64,000 bases of DNA. Source: an uncultured Amylibacter sp. GTDB lineage: Bacteria > Pseudomonadota > Alphaproteobacteria > Rhodobacterales > Rhodobacteraceae. The translations under genes and the position numbers were made by a program. The stretch covers positions 19,738 through 83,737 of the forward strand of contig CAJJAY010000016.1 of NCBI GenBank assembly GCA_905182285.1, written 5' to 3'. Position 1 is the first letter of the stretch, and the number at the start of each line of letters is the position of its first letter. Of the stretch, positions 1 through 9,081 are shown piece after piece. The notes below the pieces were generated by a model. That model was not told the origin of the DNA. It saw only the letters and a list, made by a program, of their open reading frames with translations, and searched no databases.

Positions 1-34
1 GGCCGAAAGACGCGGAAAATAAAGGAAGACGCAT

Positions 35-556
35 ATGTTTGCGGTATTAAAGACTGGTGGCAAGCAGTATAAAGTTGCAAGTGGAGATATTCTCCGGATT
101 GAAAAAGTAACAGGTAATGCTGGCGAAACTGTTCAATTTAATGAAATTTTAATGGTTGGTGGTGAAAATCTTGTTGTTGGTGCACCAAATGTTGCAGGTG
201 CTGCTGTTCAAGCAGAAATACTTGAACAAGGCAAAGGACCAAAAGTTATAAACTATGTAAAGCGTCGTCGTAAGCATAGTTCACAGCGTCGTAAAGGTCA
301 TCGCCAGCAAATTACTGTGTTGCGTGTAACTGACATCTTAGCAAAAGGCGCAGAGAAGTCTGGTATAGCAATAGCAGCAAACGGACGAGGTTTTGATACA
401 ACTGTAGCTCCAGTAGCTCCAGCAAAGAAGCCAGCTGCTAAAAAAGTAGTAGCAGAGAATAAACCAGCAGCAAAAAAAGTAGTTGCTGAAAAGAAACCAG
501 CAGCAAAAAAAGCAGTGCCTAAAAAGGCAGCAGCTAAAAAAGCTGAAGATAAATAG
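35..556 (+). CDS. rplU: 50S ribosomal protein L21 with long Lys/Ala-rich tail
   Basis: Ribosomal protein L21, which binds 23S rRNA in the 50S subunit. Residues 1 to about 103 form the complete family domain, opening MFAVLKTGGKQYKV and carrying the basic RRRKHSSQRRKGHR stretch at 77-90. L21 is usually about 103 residues; here it is 173, because a tail of about 65 residues made of Lys, Ala, Pro and Val follows. Part of the tail is an 11-residue tandem repeat. Such tails occur in other alphaproteobacterial L21 proteins as far as I recall. The ATG at 35 follows an AGGAAG ribosome-binding site. rpmA follows 12 bases downstream, the usual rplU-rpmA operon. Identity is certain; the role of the tail is not known to me. 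Confidence 0.97.
   Translation: MFAVLKTGGKQYKVASGDILRIEKVTGNAGETVQFNEILMVGGENLVVGAPNVAGAAVQAEILEQGKGPKVINYVKRRRKHSSQRRKGHRQQITVLRVTDILAKGAEKSGIAIAANGRGFDTTVAPVAPAKKPAAKKVVAENKPAAKKVVAEKKPAAKKAVPKKAAAKKAEDK
428..526 (+). repeat. Three 33-bp coding repeats in the rplU tail
   Basis: Three consecutive 11-codon units encode KPAAKKVVAEN, KPAAKKVVAEK and KPAAKKAVPKK, followed by a shorter degenerate unit. The DNA copies differ at synonymous sites (for example gct versus gca for Ala), so this is an old protein-level repeat and not a fresh slippage product. Confidence 0.85.
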
Positions 557-568
557 GAGCGAAGCGAA

Positions 569-838
569 ATGGCACATAAAAAAGCAGGTGGTTCATCCCG
601 TAATGGTCGTGACTCCGCTGGACGCCGTCTTGGCGTAAAAAAATATGGTGGTGAATTAGTTATTCCGGGAAATATCATATGTCGCCAACGTGGCAACAAA
701 TGGTGGCCAGGTGAAAATGTTGGACAAGGTAAAGATCACACTTTGTTTGCGCTTAAAGATGGTAACGTAAAATTTCACAAAGGTTTTAAAGGCCGTACTT
801 TTATATCAGTTTTGCCAGTTGCTGAGGCCGCTGAGTAA
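569..838 (+). CDS. rpmA: 50S ribosomal protein L27
   Basis: Ribosomal protein L27, whose N-terminus reaches the peptidyl transferase centre. The 89-residue protein has the full family length and starts [16 protein letters not shown], with the [12 protein letters not shown] core. It starts directly with MAHKKAGGS, so there is no N-terminal extension of the Firmicutes type that needs proteolytic removal. The start at 569 has an AGGAGCG ribosome-binding site at 554-560 overlapping the end of rplU. It is the last gene of the rplU-rpmA unit; a strong terminator follows at 865-894. Confidence 0.98.
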   Translation: MAHKKAGGSSRNGRDSAGRRLGVKKYGGELVIPGNIICRQRGNKWWPGENVGQGKDHTLFALKDGNVKFHKGFKGRTFISVLPVAEAAE

Positions 839-864
839 ACTGACTTTTGATTTCTAATTAATAT

Positions 865-894
865 AAGGGTCGGTTTATTTACCGACCCTTTTTT
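865..894 (+). terminator. Rho-independent terminator after rpmA
   Basis: A perfect 10-bp stem (AAGGGTCGGT at 865-874, ACCGACCCTT at 881-890) with a 6-base loop is followed by a T-run. It ends the rplU-rpmA transcript and separates it from obgE. Confidence 0.93.
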
Positions 895-958
895 ATTTGA
901 AGTGCTTGTTCATTTGTCTGAGCTTCTATATCGAATAATAAACTAAAAGAGATAATTT

Positions 959-2011
959 ATGAAATTCCTTGATCTAGCAAAAGTTTACATCAAATCTGGT
1001 GCAGGCGGTAATGGATGCATCTCTTTTAGACGAGAGGCTCATACCGAATACGGTGGCCCAGATGGTGGTAATGGTGGACGAGGTGGTGATGTTGTAGTTG
1101 AGGCAATTGATAATCTTAACACATTGATTGATTTTAGGTATCAGCAGCACTTTTTTGCACAAAATGGCCGCTCTGGAATGGGCAAGCAACGTTCAGGAGC
1201 TGATGGCCAAGATATAGTTTTAAAAGTACCTGTTGGAACTGAAATCTTAGAAGAAGATCAAGAAACAGTTATAATAGATTTAACTGAACCAGGTCAAAGA
1301 TACATATTATCGCAAGGTGGTAATGGTGGCTTTGGAAATCTTCATTTTAAATCATCCACAAATCAAGCACCTAGACGAGCAAACCCAGGTCAACCATTTG
1401 TAGAAAGAACTATATGGTTGAGATTAAAACTAATTGCGGATGTTGGATTACTTGGATTGCCAAATGCTGGAAAATCTACTTTTTTAGCAGCTACGTCAAA
1501 TGCACGTCCAAAAATTGCTGATTATCCATTTACAACATTACACCCAAACTTAGGTGTTGTTGGTGTAGATAATAAAGAATTTGTTATAGCTGATATACCT
1601 GGTTTAATTGCTGGAGCATCAGAAGGAATTGGATTAGGGGTGCGCTTTTTAGGACATGTGGAGCGTTGTGCTGTTTTGCTTCATTTAGTTGATGGAACAT
1701 CAGAAACTGTAGTTGAAGATTATAAAATTATTATCAAAGAACTTGAAAAATATGGTGGAGATCTTGCAAATCGTCCCCGAGTGACTGCTTTAAATAAAAT
1801 AGATGCCATTGATGAAACAGAATTAGCAATAAAGGCACATGAATTAGAGCTCCAAATTGGCTCACCTGTTTTACAATTATCAGGAGTTTCTCGGGCTGGT
1901 TTGACTGATGTTTTGCGTGCAATTGCTACAAAAGTTGAACAACGCGATGCTTTTGAGAAAACGAATAAGATAGAGAGTGGTGAAGAGGAGCCAGGTGGAT
2001 GGCGGCCCTAA
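959..2011 (+). CDS. obgE: Obg family GTPase
   Basis: Obg/CgtA GTPase, linked to late 50S assembly and growth control. Residues 1-158 form the glycine-rich Obg fold ([25 protein letters not shown]). The G domain follows, with P-loop GLPNAGKST at 166-174, the switch region [11 protein letters not shown], the DIPGL G3 motif and NKID as G4. The 350-residue length is near the usual 340-390; only a short acidic tail follows the G domain. A GAGAT-type ribosome-binding site precedes the ATG. The 3' end overlaps proB by 13 bases, so translation is probably coupled; Obg next to proB and proA is a common alphaproteobacterial order. Confidence 0.97.
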   Translation: MKFLDLAKVYIKSGAGGNGCISFRREAHTEYGGPDGGNGGRGGDVVVEAIDNLNTLIDFRYQQHFFAQNGRSGMGKQRSGADGQDIVLKVPVGTEILEEDQETVIIDLTEPGQRYILSQGGNGGFGNLHFKSSTNQAPRRANPGQPFVERTIWLRLKLIADVGLLGLPNAGKSTFLAATSNARPKIADYPFTTLHPNLGVVGVDNKEFVIADIPGLIAGASEGIGLGVRFLGHVERCAVLLHLVDGTSETVVEDYKIIIKELEKYGGDLANRPRVTALNKIDAIDETELAIKAHELELQIGSPVLQLSGVSRAGLTDVLRAIATKVEQRDAFEKTNKIESGEEEPGGWRP

Positions 2012-3105
2012 CTTCGTATAAACGGATAATTATAAAAATTGGTTCAGCTTTATTAGTTGATGCATCAAGTGGAAATATTCGAACGGATTGGTTGCGTGGA
2101 TTAGCCGCTGATGTTGCAAAACTAAAATCGCTAGGGCAAGATGTTATACTAGTATCTTCTGGATCGATTGCATTGGGAAGAAGCGTTTTAAAATTATCAG
2201 ATGATGTTTTATCTCTTGAAGAAAGCCAAGCTTCTGCAGCGGTTGGTCAAATTCGTTTAGCTCAAGCATACGAAGCTGCTTTAGGAACTCTTGGAATTAA
2301 AACAGCACAAATTTTATTAACATTAGAAGATAGTTCAGATAGACGACGTTATTTAAATTCTAGAAGAACTATGACTGCATTGCTGGGATTAGATGTTGTT
2401 CCAATAGTTAATGAGAATGATACAGTTGCAACAGATGAAATCAGATTTGGAGATAATGATCGCCTAGCATCACAAGTTGCTTCCATGGTTGAAGGTGATT
2501 TGTTGATATTACTTTCAGATGTTGATGGCTTGTATACTGGTGATCCGCGAATTGATAAAACAGCGCAACATATACCTATTATTGAAAAAATAACTCCAGA
2601 AATGGAATTTGGTGCCGGTGGTACTGGATCTTTATCTTCAAAAGGCGGAATGAAAACAAAAGTTATGGCTGCAAAAACTGCTATGTCTGCAGGATGTGAA
2701 ATGGTTATTATGGAGGGTGATATAAACCGTCCAATAAGTGTTTTAGCTTCAGGGGTGAAATCTAGTTGGTTTAAATCTTCTAATACTCCTAAATTAGCTC
2801 GCAAAATTTGGATATCTGGAATGAAGCCTAAAGGTATAATTGTGATTGATGAAGGTGCAGAAATCGCATTAAGAGTGGGTAAGTCATTACTATCAGTTGG
2901 TGTAAAATCAATTAATGGCACTTTTGATCGGGGTGATATGGTTTGCATCCAAAATGAAATGCAAAAAGAGCTTGGTAAAGGATTAGTTAGCTATGATATT
3001 AGAGAAGCTAAATTAATTTCAGGCAAGAAAACAAAAGATATTGCAAGCATTTTAGGTTATGAAGGTCGTGGTGCTCTTATTCACCGTGATGATATGGTTT
3101 TGTGA
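1999..3105 (+). CDS. proB: Glutamate 5-kinase
   Basis: Phosphorylates glutamate to gamma-glutamyl phosphate, the first step of proline synthesis. Residues 1 to about 260 are the amino-acid kinase domain: IIKIGSALL with Lys13, VSSGSIALG at 52-60, PIVNENDTV near 135-143, [12 protein letters not shown] at 150-161 and [13 protein letters not shown] from 171. A C-terminal PUA domain covers about 280-355. Length 368 matches the two-domain form of the enzyme. The start at 1999 lies inside obgE, with GAGGAG at 1985-1990 as ribosome-binding site. proA follows after 6 bases. In the family, activity is inhibited by proline. Confidence 0.97.
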   Translation: MAALTSYKRIIIKIGSALLVDASSGNIRTDWLRGLAADVAKLKSLGQDVILVSSGSIALGRSVLKLSDDVLSLEESQASAAVGQIRLAQAYEAALGTLGIKTAQILLTLEDSSDRRRYLNSRRTMTALLGLDVVPIVNENDTVATDEIRFGDNDRLASQVASMVEGDLLILLSDVDGLYTGDPRIDKTAQHIPIIEKITPEMEFGAGGTGSLSSKGGMKTKVMAAKTAMSAGCEMVIMEGDINRPISVLASGVKSSWFKSSNTPKLARKIWISGMKPKGIIVIDEGAEIALRVGKSLLSVGVKSINGTFDRGDMVCIQNEMQKELGKGLVSYDIREAKLISGKKTKDIASILGYEGRGALIHRDDMVL

Positions 3106-3111
3106 GGCTTT

Positions 3112-4365
3112 ATGGATATTAAACTAGAAATGAAAAAACTTGGACAAAGAGCCAAGGATGCAAGTGCAGAATTAGCGTCCGCAAGCGCAAACCAAAAACA
3201 AAAAGCTCTCGAAAATGCTGCAAATTGTATTTGGGATAAAAGAAAAGATATACTTTCTGAAAATAATAATGATCTAATTTTTGCAAAAGATAAAGACCTT
3301 TCAGATGCGATGATTGATAGGCTTTTGTTGGATGAAACAAGAATTCAAGCAATGGTTGATGGCTTGCAATCTATTGCTGCCCAAAATGACCCAATTGGTG
3401 AAGTTATAAGTAAATGGGACAGGCCTTCTGGTTTGAATATCCAACGAGTAAGAACTCCTTTGGGTGTAATTGGTGTGATATATGAAAGCCGACCGAATGT
3501 GACTGCTGATGCCGGTGCACTATGTATTAAAGCAGGTAATGCAGTGATATTAAGGTGTGGCTCTGAAAGTTTCCATTCATCTGGAGCTATTCATAAATGC
3601 TTAGTAGAAGGTTTGGTTTCAGTAGGTCTGCCTTCCAGCTCAATTCAACTTGTCCCAAGTCGTGATCGTGCAATAGTCGGTGAGATGTTGACTATGACTG
3701 ATTATATAGATGTTATTGTTCCTCGTGGTGGGAAAAGTTTAGTTGGGCGAGTTCAAGCTGAAGCCCGAGTTCCAGTTTTTGCACATTTAGAGGGTATTTG
3801 TCACATATACATAGACAAAGATGCTGATCTTAATAAAACACGAGCAGTAATAATGAACGCGAAAACACGCAGAACAGGAATTTGTGGTTCAGCAGAATGC
3901 CTATTGATTGATCGCGATTTTTTCAACAAGAATGGAGCTGTATTTATTGATGATTTAATGCAAGCAGGGGTAGAGGTTCGTGGAGATAAAGTGCTTCAAT
4001 CAATTAATGGTGTTGTGCCAGCAAATGATGATGACTGGGGTAAAGAATATTTAGATATGATCATTTCTGCTAAAATCGTTGATGATGTTGATGATGCTAT
4101 AAACCATTTACGGATTTTTTCATCCAAACATACTGATTGTATTATGACTGAAAATAGTTTGACTGCGTCAAAGTTTTTTCAAAAAGTTGATAGTGCTATT
4201 GTTATGTTAAATGCATCTACACAATTTGCAGATGGAGGCGAATTTGGCATGGGGGCTGAAATAGGAATAGCAACAGGAAAAATGCATGCACGCGGTCCTG
4301 TTGGTGTGGAGCAACTAACTAGTTTTAAATATTTAGTTACTGGTAACGGATCTGTAAGAAGTTAG
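3112..4365 (+). CDS. proA: Glutamate-5-semialdehyde dehydrogenase
   Basis: NADPH-dependent reduction of gamma-glutamyl phosphate to glutamate semialdehyde, the second step of proline synthesis. It is a single aldehyde dehydrogenase-like domain of 417 residues, the usual length. Visible motifs are [20 protein letters not shown], the VPRGG loop, and the catalytic cysteine Cys258 in [13 protein letters not shown]. The ProB product is unstable, and the two genes are only 6 bases apart. proC is not in the window. An imperfect dyad (GGCTAAA/TTTAGCC around 4412-4427) lies downstream without a T-run, so I do not call a terminator. Confidence 0.97.
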   Translation: MDIKLEMKKLGQRAKDASAELASASANQKQKALENAANCIWDKRKDILSENNNDLIFAKDKDLSDAMIDRLLLDETRIQAMVDGLQSIAAQNDPIGEVISKWDRPSGLNIQRVRTPLGVIGVIYESRPNVTADAGALCIKAGNAVILRCGSESFHSSGAIHKCLVEGLVSVGLPSSSIQLVPSRDRAIVGEMLTMTDYIDVIVPRGGKSLVGRVQAEARVPVFAHLEGICHIYIDKDADLNKTRAVIMNAKTRRTGICGSAECLLIDRDFFNKNGAVFIDDLMQAGVEVRGDKVLQSINGVVPANDDDWGKEYLDMIISAKIVDDVDDAINHLRIFSSKHTDCIMTENSLTASKFFQKVDSAIVMLNASTQFADGGEFGMGAEIGIATGKMHARGPVGVEQLTSFKYLVTGNGSVRS

Positions 4366-4463
4366 TCGTTTGTATATTTAAAAAGCTAGGCTAGCCATCG
4401 TAAGCTGATCAGGCTAAACATTTAGCCACATATATAAAATTTTATTTTATTACAGGGACTGAA

Positions 4464-5558
4464 ATGGAACATTTTACAATCAAAAAAATTGCTGATGAGT
4501 TAGGGGCAGATGCTTTTGGTGATTTAGATCTTGTAATATCAGCTGTTAACTCTCCGTCTAAAGCTGGACTTGGTGAATTAGCGCTTGCAATGGATCCAAG
4601 TTATGAAAATGACTTAATTTCATCAACTGCAAATGCCGCAATAATATGGTCTGGTGCTGATTGGAAAAGTCTTGGTTTAATTGCAGGTATAATTGCCCCA
4701 AGATCTAGATATACTCTATCTGGAGTTACTCACTTGTTCGAAAAAAAACCTGTAATTAAAAATGGTATACATCCATCAGCAATAATTTCTGAAAGTGCTA
4801 TTTTGGGAGAAAATATTTCTGTTGGAGCTTTTGTTATTATTGGTGAAAACGTAAAAATTGGTAATAATGTTAGAATTTTATCACATTCATCAATAGCTGA
4901 GTACGCAACTATAGATGATAATGCTCTTTTATATTCTGGAGTGCGTATAGGTGCTAGAGTGCAAATAGGAAGTAATTTTATTTGCCAATCAAATACAGTT
5001 ATTGGTGTGGATGGGTTTTCGTATGTTACCCCCAAACCTGGGGCAGTGGAAGAAGCTAAAAAGACGGGAAAAATAACGTCAGACTCGAGAACAGATAGTT
5101 TTGAACGCATAAATTCTTTAGGTTCAGTTATAATTGGTGATAATGTTGAGATTGGTGCGAATAGTGCTATCGATAGAGGTACCATAGAAAATACCTCCAT
5201 TGGTAATGGCAGCAAGTTGGATAATTTAGTTCATATTGGCCATAATGTAAGTGTAGGATCTACGTGTTTAATTTGTGGTCAGGTAGGTATAGCTGGCAGT
5301 TCAATAATTGGAGATAGAGTCGTTTTGGGTGGGCAAGTTGGCATTGCTGATCATATTACTGTTGGATCAGATGTAATAATTGCTGGTAAGTCTGGGGTTT
5401 CATCTAACGTTCCATCTGGGCGTGTAATGATGGGTAATCCCGCAATGAGAATGGACTTAAATATTGAGTCATATAAATCTATACGTCGCTTGCCTCGTAT
5501 TTTAGCTAAAATTTCTAAAATTGAAGAGTTTATTTCTAAAAATAATAAATTAAAATAA
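4464..5558 (+). CDS. lpxD: UDP-3-O-acylglucosamine N-acyltransferase (LpxD family)
   Basis: LpxD transfers a 3-hydroxyacyl chain from acyl carrier protein to the 2-amino group of UDP-3-O-acyl-glucosamine in lipid A synthesis, in the cytoplasm. Residues 1 to about 95 are the uridine-binding N-domain; from about 100 hexapeptide repeats build a left-handed beta helix; about 335-364 form the C-terminal helices. The expected catalytic histidine is His260 in [10 protein letters not shown]. Length 364 is normal. It is followed by an ACP and a ketoacyl synthase rather than by fabZ-lpxA-lpxB, so it could be a second, specialised copy outside the main lpx cluster. Whether another lpxD exists cannot be seen here. 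Confidence 0.88.
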   Translation: MEHFTIKKIADELGADAFGDLDLVISAVNSPSKAGLGELALAMDPSYENDLISSTANAAIIWSGADWKSLGLIAGIIAPRSRYTLSGVTHLFEKKPVIKNGIHPSAIISESAILGENISVGAFVIIGENVKIGNNVRILSHSSIAEYATIDDNALLYSGVRIGARVQIGSNFICQSNTVIGVDGFSYVTPKPGAVEEAKKTGKITSDSRTDSFERINSLGSVIIGDNVEIGANSAIDRGTIENTSIGNGSKLDNLVHIGHNVSVGSTCLICGQVGIAGSSIIGDRVVLGGQVGIADHITVGSDVIIAGKSGVSSNVPSGRVMMGNPAMRMDLNIESYKSIRRLPRILAKISKIEEFISKNNKLK

Positions 5559-5589
5559 CGCATTAATTATAAATTATAGAGTATTTTAT

Positions 5590-5856
5590 ATGTCAATATC
5601 AGTTCAAGATAAGGTCCTAAGCATAATTGCAGAGCAAGCTATGCTTGATATATCTGATATATCATTAAACATGTCAGTTGAAGATTTGGGCTTAGATAGC
5701 CTCGGTTTAGTTGAAGCAATATTTTCTATAGAAGAATTTTTTAGTATAAATGTACCATTTAATGCAAATGATCCTTCAGCATCAGAGTTTGATATAAGTA
5801 GTGTTGGAGCTATCATAACTGCAATTGAAAAATTAGTTTTAAAGGAATGTAATTAA
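5590..5856 (+). CDS. Acyl carrier protein (specialised)
   Basis: An 88-residue acyl carrier protein. The phosphopantetheine site is Ser37 in EDLGLDSLGLVEAIF. It is more hydrophobic and less acidic than the general fatty-acid AcpP. Lying between an LpxD-like acyltransferase and a ketoacyl synthase, it probably carries a dedicated acyl chain for an envelope lipid. The arrangement recalls the AcpXL system of rhizobia, but the sequence does not look closely like AcpXL. The ribosome-binding site is weak. The ketoacyl synthase starts 3 bases after its stop codon. Confidence 0.85.
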   Translation: MSISVQDKVLSIIAEQAMLDISDISLNMSVEDLGLDSLGLVEAIFSIEEFFSINVPFNANDPSASEFDISSVGAIITAIEKLVLKECN

Positions 5857-5859
5857 CAA

Positions 5860-7068
5860 ATGAATAGGGTTGTTATTACAGGTCAGGGAACAATTAATGC
5901 ATTAGGCTTTAATGTCGCATCAACGTTAAAATCTATGGAAAATGGTCAATCAGGAATATCTATTATGGATTTTCCTAATATCGACAGATTAAATGTAAAA
6001 ATTGGTGGTCAAATAAAAGATTTTGATCCTCAGTTATATTTTGAACGGCAAAAAATAACTTTTTATGATAGGTTTACCCAATTTGCTTTAATTGCCGCAA
6101 AAGAAGCAATTTTACAATCTGGATTAGTTTTTGAAGGTGAGCTTTCACAATATTCAGGTGTAGTTTTTGGAACCGCGGGAGGAGGGCTGCAAACGCAAGA
6201 TGAAAACTATCGTGCTGTTTATGAGGATGGTAAAAATAGAGTTCATCCATTTGTTGTCCCACGCTTAATGAATAATGCTGCTGTTAGTCATGTATCTATG
6301 TCAAACAACCTTAAGGGCCCAAGTTTTACTGTTTCAACGGCATGTGCTTCTTCAAATCATGCAATGGGCCAGGCTTTCCATTTAGTGCGATCTGGTGCAG
6401 CAAAGGTTATGATTACAGGTGGGTCTGAAAGTATGCTGTGTTTTGGTGGAATCAAAGCATGGGAGGGTTTGCGTGTTATGTCTCAAGATGGATGTAGACC
6501 TTTCTGCGCATCTAGAAATGGTATGGTACAGGGAGAAGGTGCTGCAGTCTTTGTATTTGAAGAATTTGAGCATGCTCAATCAAGGGGTGCAAATATTTTA
6601 GCAGAAATTTCAGGGTTTGCGATGAGCAGTGATGCTGGTGATATTGTTATGCCATCTGTAGGGGGTGCGAGACGTGCAATTTTAGCTGCTTTACAAGATG
6701 CCAAGCTAAACCCTGAAGATATAGGCTACATAAACGCACATGGTACTGGAACAACGGCTAATGATAAAACTGAAACATTGGCTATTAAACAGGTCTTTCA
6801 AAACCATTCAAAAAAGATAATGGTATCGTCTACAAAGTCTATGCATGGTCATTTGATTGGAGGTACTGGTGCTGTTGAATTGCTTGCATGTATTGCGGCG
6901 CTAAAAGATGGTATGATTGCTCCGACAATTGGTTATCAAGAATATGATCCAAATTGTGACTTAGATGTTGTTCCAAATGAGGCCAGACAGCAAAAGGTAA
7001 ATGCAGTAATTAGTAATGCATTTGCATTTGGTGGATTAAATGCAGTAATTGCCCTTAGCTCAATTTAG
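5860..7068 (+). CDS. Beta-ketoacyl-ACP synthase (KAS II-like)
   Basis: A 402-residue condensing enzyme that would elongate an acyl-ACP with malonyl-ACP. The thiolase-fold triad is complete: Cys162 in STACASSNHAMG, His294 in NAHGTGTTANDKTE and His331 in STKSMHGHLIGGTG. It resembles FabF but diverges from the housekeeping enzyme, and it is paired with its own ACP 3 bases upstream. That suggests a dedicated chain, for example a long or modified acyl group for lipid A; this role is inference. Its stop codon directly abuts the stop codon of the convergent ialB-like gene. Confidence 0.88.
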   Translation: MNRVVITGQGTINALGFNVASTLKSMENGQSGISIMDFPNIDRLNVKIGGQIKDFDPQLYFERQKITFYDRFTQFALIAAKEAILQSGLVFEGELSQYSGVVFGTAGGGLQTQDENYRAVYEDGKNRVHPFVVPRLMNNAAVSHVSMSNNLKGPSFTVSTACASSNHAMGQAFHLVRSGAAKVMITGGSESMLCFGGIKAWEGLRVMSQDGCRPFCASRNGMVQGEGAAVFVFEEFEHAQSRGANILAEISGFAMSSDAGDIVMPSVGGARRAILAALQDAKLNPEDIGYINAHGTGTTANDKTETLAIKQVFQNHSKKIMVSSTKSMHGHLIGGTGAVELLACIAALKDGMIAPTIGYQEYDPNCDLDVVPNEARQQKVNAVISNAFAFGGLNAVIALSSI

Positions 7069-7626
7069 TTATTGCGAAGGTTGTGGCACTGAATTCCAAG
7101 CGGCGGTAAATCCCTTTAGAGATAATTTTAATTCAAAAGGTTCATTTGGAGTAGCAATTGATACAACATATACTTTACCGTTAGCCCCTTTTTTCATAGA
7201 TGAAATATCTTCCTCTGTTAATCCAAATCGAGCTACGCAGCCACTTTGTTCACACCAACTATAAGGGTATTGACGTATTTTTTCATCTTCAATATGCCAA
7301 CCTAATTGCGCAGTAAGTGAAGTTCCAAGTGGAGTAATTAATGTAATCCCTGCTGATGCTTGATTTCCTAATGGTAAAACTTCAATATTTATCTCTGCAA
7401 CTGAAATATCATTTTTATCTTTAAGTAATTGATATAGCGTACATGTTTCATTTTCAGATAATTTAATACACCTAACTTCCCATGATCCGTGTGTCTCACG
7501 AATATATGGCCCTGTACTTTCAGTCTGTTGCGCGTCAACTGGAAACTCAGCATCTTTAGTTTGTGCAAATAAGGGACTGCTTATAGCAACGTTTATCACA
7601 AGAAAAATTAATGTTAAAAATTTCAT
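7069..7626 (-). CDS. Invasion-associated locus B (IalB) family periplasmic protein
   Basis: An IalB-family protein (PF06776), common in Rhodobacterales and rhizobia; no biochemical role is established for most members. The first residues, MKFLTLIFLVINVAI, begin a signal peptide with likely cleavage after SPLFAQ. The mature part carries the family pattern: GSWEVRC, TCTLYQLL, VLPLGNQASAGITLITPLG, YPYSWCEQSGCVARFGL and the C-terminal GFTAAWN. Four cysteines (one each in VRC and TCTL, two in WCEQSGC) could form disulfides. I chose the ATG at 7626 over an in-frame TTG 24 bases upstream because it gives a normal signal peptide. The gene ends at the base after the convergent ketoacyl synthase stop. 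Confidence 0.88.
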   Translation of the reverse strand: MKFLTLIFLVINVAISSPLFAQTKDAEFPVDAQQTESTGPYIRETHGSWEVRCIKLSENETCTLYQLLKDKNDISVAEINIEVLPLGNQASAGITLITPLGTSLTAQLGWHIEDEKIRQYPYSWCEQSGCVARFGLTEEDISSMKKGANGKVYVVSIATPNEPFELKLSLKGFTAAWNSVPQPSQ

Positions 7627-7695
7627 TTTATTACTCACTAGATTTACCAAATGTTTATCTCTTACAGGTTATAATGTCATTAAAAAATTCAACGA

Positions 7696-9012
7696 TTATA
7701 ACACTCGAACTTTAAGCTTTGTAATTCGATTTTGATCACGCCCTGCAATTTCAAATCTGAATCCATGAAAGCTAAAAACCTGTCCAATTTTTGGTATCAT
7801 TTGTGCTTCATGAATAACAAGACCAGCAATTGTGTTCGCTTCATCATCAGGTAAGTTCCATTCATGCATTCTATTTACGTCACGGATCGTAGCTGAACCA
7901 TCTATCTTAAAGTTCCCTGATGCATCTTTACCATCAAGAATCTCTGCATCTTCATCATGCTCATCTGTAATTTCACCAACAATTTCCTCTAGAATATCTT
8001 CTAGAGTTATTAATCCTTGTAAATCACCATACTCATCAACAACTAAGGCAAAGTGAGCTTTTCTACGTAAGAATTCTCTCATTTGGTCATCTAATGGTGT
8101 TGTTTCAGGAACGAAATATGCTTCGCGTGCTATATCAATTATATTTAAGCCATCTAAGGCATCTGGGCCTCCACCTTCACCCCTTATTAATCTATCGACT
8201 TCTCTCAATAGATCTTTTGTGTGAATGATTCCTATGATATTTTCTGGTTCATCTTTAAATATAGGCAAACGAGTATAACGAGAAGCTAAACTTTGAGTTA
8301 GAATATCTTGAGGACTTGCTGCTGCGTCAATTATTTCAATATTTGAACGATGAAGCATAATTTCTTCAACTTCACGATCTTTCAGGTCTAATGCTCCTAA
8401 TAGACGATCACGATCATCTTTTTCAAAGTTTCCTTCTGAATGACTCAATGCGATTGCGCCTGCTATTTCTTTTTGGGCTGCATCATCTTCATCTAGACCA
8501 GTCATATTTGCCCCAAAAAGTCTTAAGATAGCTCTAACTGTAATTCTTACAGTTGCAACAATCGGTGCAAATATTATCACCAAAGCTCTAATAGGAGCAG
8601 ATACAAAACTAGCTGCACTTTCAGAATTTGAAATTGCATAAGTCTTTGGTAGTACTTCAGCAAAAATTAAAACTAATAAAGTCATAACTAATGTTGCTAA
8701 AGCAACTCCACTGTCTCCGAATAAACGAGTAAATAGACTTGTTGCTAATGCAGCAGCTAAAATATTAACAAGATTATTCCCAAGTAGAACAGCGCCAATT
8801 AATCTCTCAGTATCTTCTGTTAAGGCTAAGGCGCGTTTCGCACCTCTTGATCCTTTGTCAGCCATTGAATGAAGCTTACCTCGGCTAGCTGCAGTTAGCG
8901 CAGTCTCTGAGCCAGAGAAAAATGCAGATATGCCCAATAAAATAAATATTGCTAAAATTGTCAGCCAAGAGTTAGCATCAATATTTTCAATTACTGCATA
9001 AAGCGGTTTCAT
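7696..9012 (-). CDS. CNNM/CorC (HlyC) family transporter-associated membrane protein
   Basis: A 438-residue inner-membrane protein with the order CNNM/DUF21 transmembrane domain (about 15-195), two CBS domains (about 215-335) and a C-terminal CorC_HlyC domain (about 350-435). Visible features are ISAFFSGSETALTAASRG in the membrane domain, FVVDEYGD-like LVVDEYGDLQGLITLEDILEEIVGEI in the second CBS, and a closing KLKVRVL. The family is linked to magnesium or cobalt efflux and was once called hemolysin C; a hemolysin role is not supported. The ATG at 9012 has an AAAGG ribosome-binding site. Confidence 0.9.
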   Translation of the reverse strand: MKPLYAVIENIDANSWLTILAIFILLGISAFFSGSETALTAASRGKLHSMADKGSRGAKRALALTEDTERLIGAVLLGNNLVNILAAALATSLFTRLFGDSGVALATLVMTLLVLIFAEVLPKTYAISNSESAASFVSAPIRALVIIFAPIVATVRITVRAILRLFGANMTGLDEDDAAQKEIAGAIALSHSEGNFEKDDRDRLLGALDLKDREVEEIMLHRSNIEIIDAAASPQDILTQSLASRYTRLPIFKDEPENIIGIIHTKDLLREVDRLIRGEGGGPDALDGLNIIDIAREAYFVPETTPLDDQMREFLRRKAHFALVVDEYGDLQGLITLEDILEEIVGEITDEHDEDAEILDGKDASGNFKIDGSATIRDVNRMHEWNLPDDEANTIAGLVIHEAQMIPKIGQVFSFHGFRFEIAGRDQNRITKLKVRVL

Positions 9013-9081
9013 TTCTATTTTGACCTTTCAAATTGTCATTCAGTTACTAGTATAGTCTTCATTAATCGATTGGGAAATAGC

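Noticed and set aside
4389..4427. Dyads GGCTAGCC and GGCTAAA/TTTAGCC after proA
   Set aside because: Short stems without a T-run; neither a convincing terminator nor a known operator.
7049..7264. Plus-strand open frame over the ialB-like gene
   Set aside because: It is antisense to a protein with clear family motifs and a signal peptide.
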